Numbered from the stretch's first letter, positions 35,819 to 45,349 are shown. The stretch is 64,000 nt of DNA from Psychrilyobacter atlanticus DSM 19335 (GCF_000426625.1 NZ_KE384548.1:744001-808000); one strand, 5' to 3'. Numbers and translations are program-made. Notes: generated by a model not told the origin, from the sequence alone.

Positions 35819-37177
35819 TTATTTAAATTTCGGCAGATATACCGTAAATGAACTCCCTACTCCTTCTGTACTCTCTATTTCCAGCGTTCCTTTATGTACT
35901 TCTACTAGATGAGATACAATAGATAGGCCCAGTCCTGAACCAGATTTTTTAGTAGTTCTAACCTTATCTTCCCTAAAAAATCTTTCTGTTATTTTCTTTA
36001 AATTATTCTTTTTAATCCCAATCCCTGTATCTGAGATCCGAATCCCAATTTTGTCTTGAGTCATAAAAGAGGTAACTTTAATCTCTCCTCCAGTCTTATT
36101 ATATTTAATAGCATTGGAGATTATGTTTAAAAATACATCCCTAAGCAACGATTCATCACCCAAAATTTCCCTCTCATGATCTTTTAAGGCACACTTTAAG
36201 GTTATCTCTTTTTCTAGAGTGAGAACATCCATAAATTCACATAATTCCATGGTCATCCTTTCAACATTTACAGGTCTGAAATGCTCCTCCAATGCTTCTG
36301 GATTTTTAGTAAAGATTAATAATTTCTGGATGATACTGTTTAACCAGTTGACTTCATCCAATACTTTCCCTAAATCCTCCTGGTACTCCTCTATAGTCCT
36401 CTCATTGCTAAGTTCCACTTCTATCATACTTCTTATAGACATTATAGGTGTCTTCAATTCATGACTGACATTATCTGTAAATTCACTTATCTGAATAAAA
36501 CTATTTTCCACCCTGTCTAGCATAGAGTTCAGGGTGGATATCAAATTAGCTATACTCTTATTTGTACATGTAGTTTCAATCCTTTCAGATAAATTTTTAA
36601 CTTTAATGTCATTAGTCGACTTAGTTATCTCATCTATTCCTACCAAAAGGGTATCAACTATATTGTTGGTATTATAGTAGTTCCAAACTATAGCCAAAAT
36701 ACTTATTATAGCAAAGGTTATGGTCAGCCACGAAAGGTAGAGCTTTACATCTGATATATCTCTAATAAGAGCATAGATGTACGGTTTCTCTCCATTGGTA
36801 AAATTCCCTATGAGGAGTCTTTTGTTTTCAACTGTAGCATATAAATTTTTCTTCAAATCTATATTTTTTATAAGCTTTGTCAAAGCCTTTGAATTACTGA
36901 AAAGAAATGAATCATCGCTTATTTCCACATATACAGGTTTTTTAGCTTCTGCATCTATTACTACCATATCTAAACGTACAGGGAGAAGATCCAGGTAATC
37001 TATCATGGTATTAGCTTCAAAGATTACCCCTTCCTCCTTTAGAAGATATTGAAATACCGCAGCTTCAGTAGCTAACTCTTTATCCACATAGTTCTTGAAT
37101 AGACTTGAAGTTAAGAAAAAGACTCCTGTAAAGATAATACCCAAGGCAATAAAGTTCCGAACACTACTCTTAACCAA
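35819..37177 (-). CDS. Sensor histidine kinase
   Basis: The 452-residue protein has two membrane segments (about 10-30 and 148-168) bounding an extracytoplasmic sensor region of about 115 residues, then a HAMP-like linker. The HisKA box is V-S-H-E-L-K-T-P near 238-245. The HATPase_c domain has N-A-I-K-Y-N, D-T-G-I-G-I and G-S-G-L-G-L-S. It pairs with the OmpR-type regulator encoded 36 bp upstream. The signal is unknown. Confidence 0.94.
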   Translation of the reverse strand: MVKSSVRNFIALGIIFTGVFFLTSSLFKNYVDKELATEAAVFQYLLKEEGVIFEANTMIDYLDLLPVRLDMVVIDAEAKKPVYVEISDDSFLFSNSKALTKLIKNIDLKKNLYATVENKRLLIGNFTNGEKPYIYALIRDISDVKLYLSWLTITFAIISILAIVWNYYNTNNIVDTLLVGIDEITKSTNDIKVKNLSERIETTCTNKSIANLISTLNSMLDRVENSFIQISEFTDNVSHELKTPIMSIRSMIEVELSNERTIEEYQEDLGKVLDEVNWLNSIIQKLLIFTKNPEALEEHFRPVNVERMTMELCEFMDVLTLEKEITLKCALKDHEREILGDESLLRDVFLNIISNAIKYNKTGGEIKVTSFMTQDKIGIRISDTGIGIKKNNLKKITERFFREDKVRTTKKSGSGLGLSIVSHLVEVHKGTLEIESTEGVGSSFTVYLPKFK

Positions 37178-37212
37178 AGTTACAAATATTAAATTATTTT
37201 TTTTAAATTTAG

Positions 37213-37881
37213 TTAATCTTTTAATATATACCCCACTCCTCTAACAGTATGGATTAATTTTTTATCAAATGCTTTGTCAATTTTTTTTCTTAAATGATTT
37301 ATATATACATCTACTACATTTGTATCGGAGATAAAGTTGATATTCCATACTTTTTCCGTTATCATCATACGAGTTAAAACAGTATTTTTATTCTCTATAA
37401 AATACTCCAAAAGATTAAATTCTCTAGTTGTCAGCTCTATTACCTGGTCATCTCTAGAAACAATTCTCTTTACTAAGTCCATCTTTAGGTTTTGGGCTGT
37501 TAAAATATTGTCGTTCCCCTCGCTATTTCTTCTGAATATAGCTCTTATTCTAGCTAACAGCTCAGAAAAAGCGAATGGTTTTACTAAATAATCGTCTGCT
37601 CCTGCATCTAACCCCACAACTTTATCCTGGATTTGATCCTTTGCTGATATAAGGATTATATGAGTACTGTCTTTTTGTTTTTTAAGATATTTCACCACTT
37701 CTATCCCACTCTTTTTAGGAATCATGATATCAAGTAATATTAAACTATAGTCGTAATTTGTAGCATAACTTATAGCATCTTCCCCATTATCTACAGTATC
37801 TACATCGTATCCTGCTTCTAAAAGTCCCTTGCTTATATAGTCCGATATCTGTTTTTCATCTTCTACTAATAATATTTTCAT
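37213..37881 (-). CDS. OmpR/PhoB-family response regulator
   Basis: The 222-residue protein has a receiver domain with phospho-acceptor Asp51 (L-I-L-L-D-I-M-I-P) and Lys near 103 in the L-V-K-P-F-A motif. A winged-helix DNA-binding domain follows, with L-T-T-R-E-F-N-L-L-E and V-D-V-Y-I-N-H-L-R-K-K. It is co-transcribed with the downstream kinase gene. Confidence 0.95.
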   Translation of the reverse strand: MKILLVEDEKQISDYISKGLLEAGYDVDTVDNGEDAISYATNYDYSLILLDIMIPKKSGIEVVKYLKKQKDSTHIILISAKDQIQDKVVGLDAGADDYLVKPFAFSELLARIRAIFRRNSEGNDNILTAQNLKMDLVKRIVSRDDQVIELTTREFNLLEYFIENKNTVLTRMMITEKVWNINFISDTNVVDVYINHLRKKIDKAFDKKLIHTVRGVGYILKD

Positions 37882-37924
37882 TCTTTCACTCCTCTGTATA
37901 CCCTCAACAAATCAAATATTTGTA

Positions 37925-39214
37925 TTAAAGGGAATAATAATTTTTAAGTAACTTTTTTAAATTCATAAGATCTTGCACACCACATAGTTCACGAATGGAA
38001 TGCATTCCAATCATTGCTAACCCTAAATCTACAGCATTTATATCTAGATGTGTCGAAGAAATCGGCCCTATTGTAGACCCTCCTGGTGTATCTGATCTAT
38101 TTACAAAGTATTGATATGGAATCCCATTAGGTTCTAATATTTGTTTTACTACAGCCAATGAATGCGCATCTGAAGTATAAGATTGATTAGCAGTAACTTT
38201 AAGTGCCACACCATGATTCATCTTAGGTCTTATAATTGGATCTGTCTTTTGATTTTGAGCTGGATGAACTGCATGAGCCCCGTCTACAGAAAGCATAAAT
38301 GAATTTGATAGTGCACAAAAGAACTCCTCTCTATCTAGTCCTAAAGATAGAGATATCCTATCTAGAGCATTTAAAAGCATATTTGAGTCCGCTCCCTGCT
38401 TCGTACTACTTCCTACCTCTTCATTATCAAAACAAGCTAATATATTTACTCCATTAAAGTCTTTAGCTTCGATAAAAGCATCTAAACCAACATAGAGCGC
38501 TCCTAAATTATCTATTTTGGCAGCAGAGATCATCTCTTCATTTAATCCTACAAGAGTTCCCTTCTCAAATTCATAAAGATATAGGTCGAAATCTAAAATA
38601 TCAGCTATATCAATATTATTTTCTTCAGCAATTATTTTCAATAAGAAATTTTCTTTTTCTAACTCCTCATTTACCAATGTTAAGATAGGTAGAGTATCGT
38701 TTTGTTTGTTCAATTCAACCCCTTTATTAACCTCTCTATTTTGGTGGATTGCAAGGTTTGGGATGATTAAACATGGCTTGTCTATATTCACTAAGACTGT
38801 TTTAGGTTTGAAAACATTTTCTGATTTCATAACTACCCTTCCTGCAATACTTAGAGGTCTGTCTAGCCATGTATTCAAAATAGGCCCCCCATATACCTCT
38901 GTATTCAATCTAAGGTATGAATCTCCTACCATCTCTGGATTAGGTTTTATCCTAAACCCTGGAGAATCTGTATGATTTCCTGATATTTTAAATCCACATT
39001 CATTTAACTTTCCATTTCCAATAGAGAATGCAATCAATGAAGAATGATTTTTTTTGAAGAAATATTTCCCATCGGCCTCTAGATTCCATTTTTCAGATTC
39101 GAAGATCTCTTTGTATCCATTGTCCATCAATATATCCGCAGTATTTTTTACTGCATGAAATACAGATTTTGAAGAGTGGGAAAAGTTAATAAAGTCATTT
39201 GCAAGTTTTTTCAT
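37925..39214 (-). CDS. M18-family aminopeptidase (aspartyl aminopeptidase type)
   Basis: The 429-residue dizinc peptidase has the metal-binding segments G-N-H-T-D-S-P-G-F (His, Asp) near 81 and D-N-E-E-V-G-S with the catalytic Glu pair near 266. The C-terminal S-S-T-H-L-D-I-N-A-V-D is followed by M-I-G-M-H-S-I-R-E. Members form large tetrahedral dodecamers and remove N-terminal acidic or neutral residues from peptides. It lies alone, with no terminator seen on either side. Confidence 0.93.
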   Translation of the reverse strand: MKKLANDFINFSHSSKSVFHAVKNTADILMDNGYKEIFESEKWNLEADGKYFFKKNHSSLIAFSIGNGKLNECGFKISGNHTDSPGFRIKPNPEMVGDSYLRLNTEVYGGPILNTWLDRPLSIAGRVVMKSENVFKPKTVLVNIDKPCLIIPNLAIHQNREVNKGVELNKQNDTLPILTLVNEELEKENFLLKIIAEENNIDIADILDFDLYLYEFEKGTLVGLNEEMISAAKIDNLGALYVGLDAFIEAKDFNGVNILACFDNEEVGSSTKQGADSNMLLNALDRISLSLGLDREEFFCALSNSFMLSVDGAHAVHPAQNQKTDPIIRPKMNHGVALKVTANQSYTSDAHSLAVVKQILEPNGIPYQYFVNRSDTPGGSTIGPISSTHLDINAVDLGLAMIGMHSIRELCGVQDLMNLKKLLKNYYSL

Positions 39215-39299
39215 TTTATTCCTCCTAAAATTATATATATTTATACTTATTTTATCCTTAATATTAGTTATACAATATTATTCATGAAATTAAAATATC

Positions 39300-40424
39300 T
39301 TAATTCTTAAAATTATTAATTTTATCTTTTAATTCTTGTATTTTTCTTTCCTTCTTTATTTCCCCTACATCTTTAAAAGACAATTGATACTCCTTATTTT
39401 CACTCAAATTCCCTAGATTTACCCCCAATAATTTTATTTTATTTTCTAAATTAATCTCCTCGAATAGCTCAACCATCAACTTTTTTAAATTTTCTATACT
39501 TTGAGTGGATATATAGATACTTTTAGATCTGGTGATAGTTTTTCTATCCAAATACCTCACCTTTAAAGTCAGAGTTTTGGTATGAAATTTCTGCTGTTTC
39601 AACCTCTTATGAGTTTTTACCAACAGATTTAAAAATTCAGACCATATAAATTCCCTGTCTTCTAAGGGAGTCGAATAAGTTCTCTCATTACTGATAGAAT
39701 GTGTTTTAGATTCTATAGATACTTTCCTATTGTCAATCCCCCTGCAATATTCATATATCATCTCACCTCTGTTATATCCCAATATACTCCTAAGTTCCTG
39801 CAGTGACATTTTTAAAACATCCGATACCTGTGTAATACTTTTCCGACCTAAGATCTCCTGGGTTTTCTTTCCTACCCCCGGTATGAGTTTTACCCCTTTA
39901 TCCGACATAAAATCAGCAAATTCACCTAGATTTTTGATAAATGTTACTCCTCCAGGTTTTTTAGCATCACTGGCTAATTTTGCACTGAGTTTGTTATATC
40001 CTATACCAATAGAACATGTCAATCCCGTGTTTTTTAATATGCCCCTTTGAAATTTATCGGCAAAGATTTCATAGGATGGGTAGTTTTTTATAATCTCTGT
40101 AATATCTACAAATCCTTCATCCAAAGCTATAAACTCTACCTTGTTGGTCAATTTTAAAACCAAGTTTTTTATCTGTTTTGAAACTCTGCTATACTTTTCT
40201 TTATCAACTTTCAGATATATCCCATAGGGGCAGAGTCCCCTGGCTTTCGTTACACTCATTGCAGAATGTAAGCCGTATTTTCTGGCTTCATAGTTACAAG
40301 TAGTTATAACACTGGTTCCTACAATTACAGGTTTACCACTAAGATTAGGCTGATCCCTTATCTCTATAGATGCATAAAATGCGTCCATATCGTAGTGAAG
40401 GATAACTCTTTTACTTTTTTTCAT
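39300..40424 (-). CDS. dinB: DNA polymerase IV (Y-family)
   Basis: The 374-residue translesion polymerase has the catalytic segment H-Y-D-M-D-A-F-Y-A-S-I-E near 10-21, with the second acidic site A-L-D-E-G-F-V-D-I. The usual form of that site is S-x-D-E-A-Y-x-D; here Ala replaces Ser, but both acids remain. Helix-hairpin-helix L-I-P-G-V-G-K-K-T and a little-finger domain follow. The C-terminus has no clear beta-clamp peptide. No SOS box was recognised. Confidence 0.94.
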   Translation of the reverse strand: MKKSKRVILHYDMDAFYASIEIRDQPNLSGKPVIVGTSVITTCNYEARKYGLHSAMSVTKARGLCPYGIYLKVDKEKYSRVSKQIKNLVLKLTNKVEFIALDEGFVDITEIIKNYPSYEIFADKFQRGILKNTGLTCSIGIGYNKLSAKLASDAKKPGGVTFIKNLGEFADFMSDKGVKLIPGVGKKTQEILGRKSITQVSDVLKMSLQELRSILGYNRGEMIYEYCRGIDNRKVSIESKTHSISNERTYSTPLEDREFIWSEFLNLLVKTHKRLKQQKFHTKTLTLKVRYLDRKTITRSKSIYISTQSIENLKKLMVELFEEINLENKIKLLGVNLGNLSENKEYQLSFKDVGEIKKERKIQELKDKINNFKN

Positions 40425-40509
40425 ACCCTTTCCTCCTGCTCAACACTATAAAATTATTGATAAATATAGAAATATTATAACATATGACCGGTTACAATGG
40501 AAATATACA

Positions 40510-40538
40510 AAAAAAACACCTGTAATAGGTGTTTTTTT
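40510..40538. terminator. Bidirectional terminator after nrdG
   Basis: AAAAAAACACCT pairs with AGGTGTTTTTTT around a 5-nt loop. It ends the minus-strand nrdG and separates it from dinB. Confidence 0.85.
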
Positions 40539-41034
40539 AAAATTCTAAGGTAATTATTTGATCATTCTCCAAACTTTCCCTTATGTCTATAATTCTTTGG
40601 TTACTGCTGCCTCTAAAATATAAATCTGGATCATAGTCAGCTTTTTGAAATTTACCATCGACCAATACGTCAATATAGTCCAAACATTCCCTCATGGTAG
40701 GATCTTTCAATAGAGTTTCAAAGGTATACCCGGTATAAGACCATATGTTTTTATGAGTTCTGGCTTTTATCTCCTTTAGAAACTCTAAAAGTTCTGCCGG
40801 ATTAAAAAATGGATCTCCTCCAGAGAGAGTTATCCCATCTAACATATAGTTAGAATTTATCTCTTCCACTATTTCATCCATATATTCCTCATCTAAGGCT
40901 CTTCCTATGTCACCCTTCCACGTATCATGGTTATGACACCCTTCACAGTAGTGGGTGCATCCAGAGAAGTATATGGAGTATCTAAATCCGAATCCATCGG
41001 AGATTGTTTCTTTAAATATTTTTATTATCTTCAA
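40537..41034 (-). CDS. nrdG: Anaerobic ribonucleoside-triphosphate reductase activating protein
   Basis: The 165-residue radical-SAM enzyme generates the glycyl radical on NrdD. The iron-sulfur cluster motif C-x3-C-x2-C is in S-G-C-T-H-Y-C-E-G-C-H-N near 25-36, and the SAM-contacting G-G-D-P-F is near 72. The start codon is TTG at 41034 with AAGGA 7 nt upstream. nrdG is usually just after nrdD; here a KAP NTPase gene and repeats separate them. Confidence 0.94.
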   Translation of the reverse strand: MKIIKIFKETISDGFGFRYSIYFSGCTHYCEGCHNHDTWKGDIGRALDEEYMDEIVEEINSNYMLDGITLSGGDPFFNPAELLEFLKEIKARTHKNIWSYTGYTFETLLKDPTMRECLDYIDVLVDGKFQKADYDPDLYFRGSSNQRIIDIRESLENDQIITLEF

Positions 41035-41120
41035 TTTTATTCCTTCTTTCTTCTTATTTTTGTCATAAAATTTATAAATTAACTTTTATAACATTTAGCG
41101 TTTTAGTCTCCTTAATTTCT

Positions 41121-41243
41121 GATACTTTCTCTTGAAAAAAAGTATCCAAAGTTCAAGACTGTATAAAAATTACTATTCCATAATCAAAGGAATTTGAAAG
41201 AATCGAAACTCGCTTCGCTCAAACAGTCGAATATCTTTCTAAA
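41121..41243. repeat. Inverted-repeat-rich intergenic segment between nrdG and the KAP gene
   Basis: GATACTT (41121-41127) pairs with AAGTATC (41140-41146), and CTTGAA (41131-41136) with TTCAAG (41152-41157); the two hairpins exclude one another. A further imperfect inverted repeat (GAAAGAATCGA with TCGAATATCTTTC) spans about 41191-41243 around the CTCGCTTCGCTC core. No gene is seen. It looks like a repeat-element remnant. Confidence 0.5.
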
Positions 41244-41292
41244 TCTCTTTTTCCTATTTCATTTGCATAATTTTTATAATGTCATTTCTTAG

Positions 41293-42675
41293 TTAAAAAT
41301 TATTTATAAATTCAATATGATCTTTAATTATAAAACGTTCACTATTGAAAAGCATATTCATCGGTAATCTATTTCCTCTAGTCATTAATCCATCTTTAAT
41401 TGTAAAATCAACAAATTCTATTTTTTTAACTCCATTACAGTTTTCATTTATCACTTTTAACATTTTTAATATTTCATTTTGAGATATTCTTTTTTCAAAA
41501 ATCAGCCATTTTAAACTTTTTTCAAAATTTTCAAAATTATTATTTTGAAGTGGATCGTTAAATCCTTTAGAAGTTGATGTATAACTTGAATACCTTGATA
41601 AAACTTTCGATTTACCGCTAACTAACTCTTTATAAAGTTCATTATATTTTTGATTCAGACAAATAAAATATCCATATACCATCCAATAAATATCAATTGA
41701 ATCACACATTTCATCTGTTCCTACTTTATGATATTCCAATTTAGATAGTGGTAATATTAGCTTAATTCTGTAAAATAACTTTTCTAAATCCCTTAAACTT
41801 ATATCTTCCATTTTTGCAAAATTACTTATAACTTTCCAAAAATGCTTGGTATTTTCCATATTCTCGTCTAAATTATGTTTTTCCATTAGATACTTTAAAT
41901 AATTTTCTTTACTTGGATTAGGTAGCGAATAGTCTAAATCTATAAATCTCCTCAAATAACCTTCTGAATCCATTCCGCTTCCATAAATTGTAGATACAGA
42001 ATGAGATAGTTGCTCTTTGTCTAAAGATAAAACATATATATAATCATCTACTCCAAATAAATGCTTTATCTTCTCTAAGGTTTCAATGGCGTAGTCAGGT
42101 CTGCACCTATCCAATTCGTCTATAAAGAAAATAACTTTTTCTACTCCGAGTTTTTCTTTAATCTTAGTTAGATCTTCTTTTATTCTTTCTTTTAAATCCT
42201 TATACTCTTTATAATTATTAAAAAGACCTCTTTTTTTCGTCCCATCTAGCTCCTTATAGAGTTCTTTTGGATTAATTATTCCTAGAGTCATAAAATTAAC
42301 AACACTGCTTGCAATATTCCCTGTAACTTTTTTTAAATCTTCTTTATCTACATCCTTATTGGAATTATCTAAATATTTATCTAATTCTCCAATCAACGAT
42401 AAAAGAACATTTCCATAAAAATCATTTTCCCAAGCATTAAAGTGGATTGTAAAAATCTTATCTGATTTTTCTAACTCTAGTTTTTTCTGCCACATCTTAA
42501 TAAAAGTAGTCTTTCCAGTACCCCAAGGTGAATCTATTCCGAGAACAAAACTTCCCTTCCCCCCTAGATTTTCAATAATCTTAGTCAAATTATCTGCTAT
42601 GGGTTCCCTTTCAAGTTTACAGTTTTTAAATAAATATTCCATATCATCTGATTTCTCAAGTATTAGATTAGACAT
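41293..42675 (-). CDS. KAP-family P-loop NTPase
   Basis: The 460-residue STAND-like NTPase has Walker A D-S-P-W-G-T-G-K-T-T at 48-57 and the KAP-typical F-N-A-W-E-N-D near 79-85. Walker B is V-I-F-F-I-D-E-L-D-R at 181-190, with a downstream Y-L-R-R-F-I-D-L-D-Y-S-L-P. Many KAP proteins have membrane helices inserted in the NTPase domain; here only one weakly hydrophobic stretch (about 120-135) is seen. The family includes the F-plasmid phage-exclusion protein PifA, so a defence role is possible but unproven. It is transcribed with nrdD and nrdG yet looks like an insertion between them. Confidence 0.88.
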   Translation of the reverse strand: MSNLILEKSDDMEYLFKNCKLEREPIADNLTKIIENLGGKGSFVLGIDSPWGTGKTTFIKMWQKKLELEKSDKIFTIHFNAWENDFYGNVLLSLIGELDKYLDNSNKDVDKEDLKKVTGNIASSVVNFMTLGIINPKELYKELDGTKKRGLFNNYKEYKDLKERIKEDLTKIKEKLGVEKVIFFIDELDRCRPDYAIETLEKIKHLFGVDDYIYVLSLDKEQLSHSVSTIYGSGMDSEGYLRRFIDLDYSLPNPSKENYLKYLMEKHNLDENMENTKHFWKVISNFAKMEDISLRDLEKLFYRIKLILPLSKLEYHKVGTDEMCDSIDIYWMVYGYFICLNQKYNELYKELVSGKSKVLSRYSSYTSTSKGFNDPLQNNNFENFEKSLKWLIFEKRISQNEILKMLKVINENCNGVKKIEFVDFTIKDGLMTRGNRLPMNMLFNSERFIIKDHIEFINNF

Positions 42676-42701
42676 TAAATCACCCCTATAGTCTAAACTA
42701 A

Positions 42702-42726
42702 AGAGGGAATTATCAAAATTCCCTCT
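42702..42726 (-). terminator. Hairpin between nrdD and the KAP gene
   Basis: A 10-bp stem (42702-42711 with 42717-42726) and 5-nt loop are followed on the minus strand by a weak T-rich TTTAGTTTAG. It may be a weak terminator or part of the neighbouring repeat. Confidence 0.45.
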
Positions 42727-42741
42727 CTACAATAAATATTT

Positions 42742-42793
42742 TACCTCTTCCACTATCCCTTCTCCTAATCTAGGAGAAGGCTAGGATGAGGTC
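42742..42793. repeat. Palindromic dispersed repeat downstream of nrdD (copy 2)
   Basis: The central 10-bp stem CCTTCTCCTA/TAGGAGAAGG (42758-42780) is flanked by ACCTCTTCC on one side and GGATGAGGTC on the other. The flanks match the ends of the element at 20462-20568 read in reverse complement. It is non-coding. Confidence 0.6.
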
Positions 42794-42802
42794 TAGGTTT
42801 TT

Positions 42803-45148
42803 CTAGTTATGTTTTACTCTATCTTGCTCTTCAGCTTGCTTATATGAGTTCCAACCATCTAAATCTCCAGTTAAGTAACCTGTGATTCTTCTAGTTCTAG
42901 ATATTTCCTTACTTCCACATACAGGACAAGTACACTCTATTATCCCCTTGTGTCCACATAATCTACATCTGTCTACAGGATGGTTGATAGATCCATATCC
43001 AATTCCCTCTTTTTGCATAGCTTTTACGATTTTCATAATAGCCATTACATTCTTTTTAGCTTCTCCATCTAACTCTACATAAGTGATATGTCCACCACGA
43101 GTAAGTTCATGGAATGGAGCTTCTCTCTTTATTTTTTCGATAGAAGAGATGTTTTCTTTAACATCTACATGGAATGAATTGATATAATAATCTCTGTCAT
43201 TTACCCCTTCAATAACTCCAAACTTCTCACAATCTATCTTTGTAAATCTTCCAGATAACCCTTCAGCAGGAGTTGCTAATGCTGAGAAGTTTAAGTTGTG
43301 TTCCTTACTCTTTTCTGTAGCAATATCCTTCATATCCGATACAGCCTTATACAGCGTGTTATACGCCTTATCGTTCTTTCCATGACCTTCACCATAGAGA
43401 GCCATCATTGCGTTATGCCCACCGATAAATCCTATACCTAGTGTTCCTGAGGCAAATGTATCTCTAACGTCATCGTTAGGACCTAAGTTTTGCCCTCCAT
43501 CCCAAATACCATTTTCCATCATAAATGGAAATTGTCTAGCTACTGCTGACCCTTGGAATTCAAATCTGTCTTTTAATTGAGACGCTACAAAGTAAGACAT
43601 CTCCTTTACATTTTCATGGAATAACTCTACCGCTAGTGTTTCTACTTCTGATGAGTCTGCTCCTAATCTTTCTATAGCTTCCTTTCTAGCTTTAATAGCT
43701 AGTCTAGGCATGTTGATAGATGTAAATGATACATTTCCACGACCAATAGAAGTTTTGTCTCCTCTGACATTTTCAAATACTCTCGTTCTACATCCCATTG
43801 TAGCTACTTCATATAAGTATCTATCAGGGTCATTTATATCCCACTTCTCATGGAAGTTAAATGGTGTATCTAAGAATACAAAGTTAGGGAATAATCTCTT
43901 TGAAGTAACTTCACATGCTCTGATAAAAAGATCAAAGTTAGGAGTTTCAAATTCTAATTCTCCCTTAGATGCTTTTGCCCAGTTATTTACAGCTAATTCA
44001 AAGTCTTTTTCAGAGAAAGATATTCCTGTCTTCACTTTGAATATTTGAATAGGGAATACAGGTGTCTCAGAATCTCCTAACCCCTCTTCAGTAGCTTTGA
44101 ATAGTTCCTCTATAACCATTCTACCCTCAGGAGAGAAATCAGTACCATAGTTGATAGAACTAAAGACTACCTGGTTTCCACCTCTAGAATGCATTGTGTT
44201 TAAGTTATGGATAAATCCTTCCATAGCTTGATGTGTTTCATTCTTCGTATCTGCATAGGCAATTTTAATTAATTTCTCGACAGTTTTCATGTCCATACCT
44301 AATTTTTCAGATAGTGTATTTTTAATCTCCTCACTGACAGATATAGTAGTGATAGAGTTATTTATAATCTCTTTTAATTCCTTGTTTTTATTCTCAATAT
44401 AGTCTGCATCTAAAAATGTCAATGATCTATATCTAAGATGTCTTCTAAATGATTTCAATACTCCTGGAGCCATGAAAAAGTCAAATGCCGGTATAGCTTG
44501 TCCTCCATGCTGCTCGTTTTGGTTTGTTTGAAATATTATAGTTGCTAGTGTAGCATATGTTGAGATAGATTTAGGTTCACGGATCTTTCCATGTTTTGAC
44601 TTAAATCCTTTTGAAAATAATTTTTTCAAATCATACTGCACACACGTAGAAGTTTTTGTAGGATAGTAATCTAAATCATGGATATGAATATCCCCGGCCA
44701 TATGAGCACTTGAATATTCAGGATTTAATAGATATTTATGTGTATAATCCTTTGTTGTTTCACTTGCAAATGTCATCATTTGACCAGCAGGAGTATCTCC
44801 AGCCATATTTGCATTTTCATTATTTATATTATTTTTTTCCACAGTAACTATACCGTCGAAAGATTTTTTTATAGTTGTTCTCTTGTGTCTCTCTATATTC
44901 CTCATATCTCTATACAAGATATAGTTTTTAGCCATATCTGGATATGTTTTCATCAATTCTTTTTCTACAAGATCTTGTATCTCTTCTACCTTTAAATCTT
45001 TATTTAAATCTACGATTTTATTTACAACTTCCAATGCAAATTTTGTGCTAACATCCTCTTTAGAAGCAATAGCCGCCTTGTTTATAGCACAAACTATCTT
45101 ATTTGCATCAAAGTTAACTTTTTGTCCATCTCTCTTAACTACTTTCAT
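42803..45148 (-). CDS. nrdD: Anaerobic ribonucleoside-triphosphate reductase (class III)
   Basis: The 781-residue glycyl-radical enzyme makes dNTPs without oxygen. An N-terminal ATP-cone (about 1-90, V-V-K-R-D-G) gives allosteric control. The zinc site is C-R-L-C-G...C-T-C-P-V-C-G near the C-terminus. The radical Gly lies in R-R-I-T-G-Y-L-T-G close to the end. The ATG at 45148 is preferred, behind GGAGTGGTG; an in-frame start at 45163 lacks a site. Activation needs NrdG, encoded 1.8 kb downstream. Confidence 0.96.
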   Translation of the reverse strand: MKVVKRDGQKVNFDANKIVCAINKAAIASKEDVSTKFALEVVNKIVDLNKDLKVEEIQDLVEKELMKTYPDMAKNYILYRDMRNIERHKRTTIKKSFDGIVTVEKNNINNENANMAGDTPAGQMMTFASETTKDYTHKYLLNPEYSSAHMAGDIHIHDLDYYPTKTSTCVQYDLKKLFSKGFKSKHGKIREPKSISTYATLATIIFQTNQNEQHGGQAIPAFDFFMAPGVLKSFRRHLRYRSLTFLDADYIENKNKELKEIINNSITTISVSEEIKNTLSEKLGMDMKTVEKLIKIAYADTKNETHQAMEGFIHNLNTMHSRGGNQVVFSSINYGTDFSPEGRMVIEELFKATEEGLGDSETPVFPIQIFKVKTGISFSEKDFELAVNNWAKASKGELEFETPNFDLFIRACEVTSKRLFPNFVFLDTPFNFHEKWDINDPDRYLYEVATMGCRTRVFENVRGDKTSIGRGNVSFTSINMPRLAIKARKEAIERLGADSSEVETLAVELFHENVKEMSYFVASQLKDRFEFQGSAVARQFPFMMENGIWDGGQNLGPNDDVRDTFASGTLGIGFIGGHNAMMALYGEGHGKNDKAYNTLYKAVSDMKDIATEKSKEHNLNFSALATPAEGLSGRFTKIDCEKFGVIEGVNDRDYYINSFHVDVKENISSIEKIKREAPFHELTRGGHITYVELDGEAKKNVMAIMKIVKAMQKEGIGYGSINHPVDRCRLCGHKGIIECTCPVCGSKEISRTRRITGYLTGDLDGWNSYKQAEEQDRVKHN

Positions 45149-45187
45149 CAAACACCACTCCACTATATTTAGTTGATTCCGATAAAA

Positions 45188-45239
45188 ATATTACCACATA
45201 TAGTAGAAACTGTCTAATTCATTTTTCAAGATATAGGTA
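45188..45239 (-). promoter_or_regulatory. nrdD promoter with two NrdR-box-like sites
   Basis: On the minus strand two 16-bp sites resemble the NrdR consensus ACACTATATCTTGTGT: TACCTATATCTTGAAA (45239-45224) and CTACTATATGTGGTAA (45206-45191). Their centres are 33 bp apart, about three helix turns. The -10 hexamer TAATAT (45188-45193) overlaps the second site; TAGACA lies 17 bp upstream as a weak -35. The layout fits repression by NrdR. Confidence 0.6.
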
Positions 45240-45349
45240 TATAAAATTTATATATTTAGGTTTAAGATTGATAAATAAGGGGTTGAAAAAGATAAAAAAA
45301 CATAAAAAAATTCTTACTTGACATTGGATTTTTTTGTTTTATGAAAATT

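Noticed and set aside
41293-42675. Firm call of the KAP NTPase as a PifA-type phage-defence protein
   Set aside because: Only the NTPase domain family is visible; no second defence gene or mobility gene is next to it, so defence is kept as a hypothesis.
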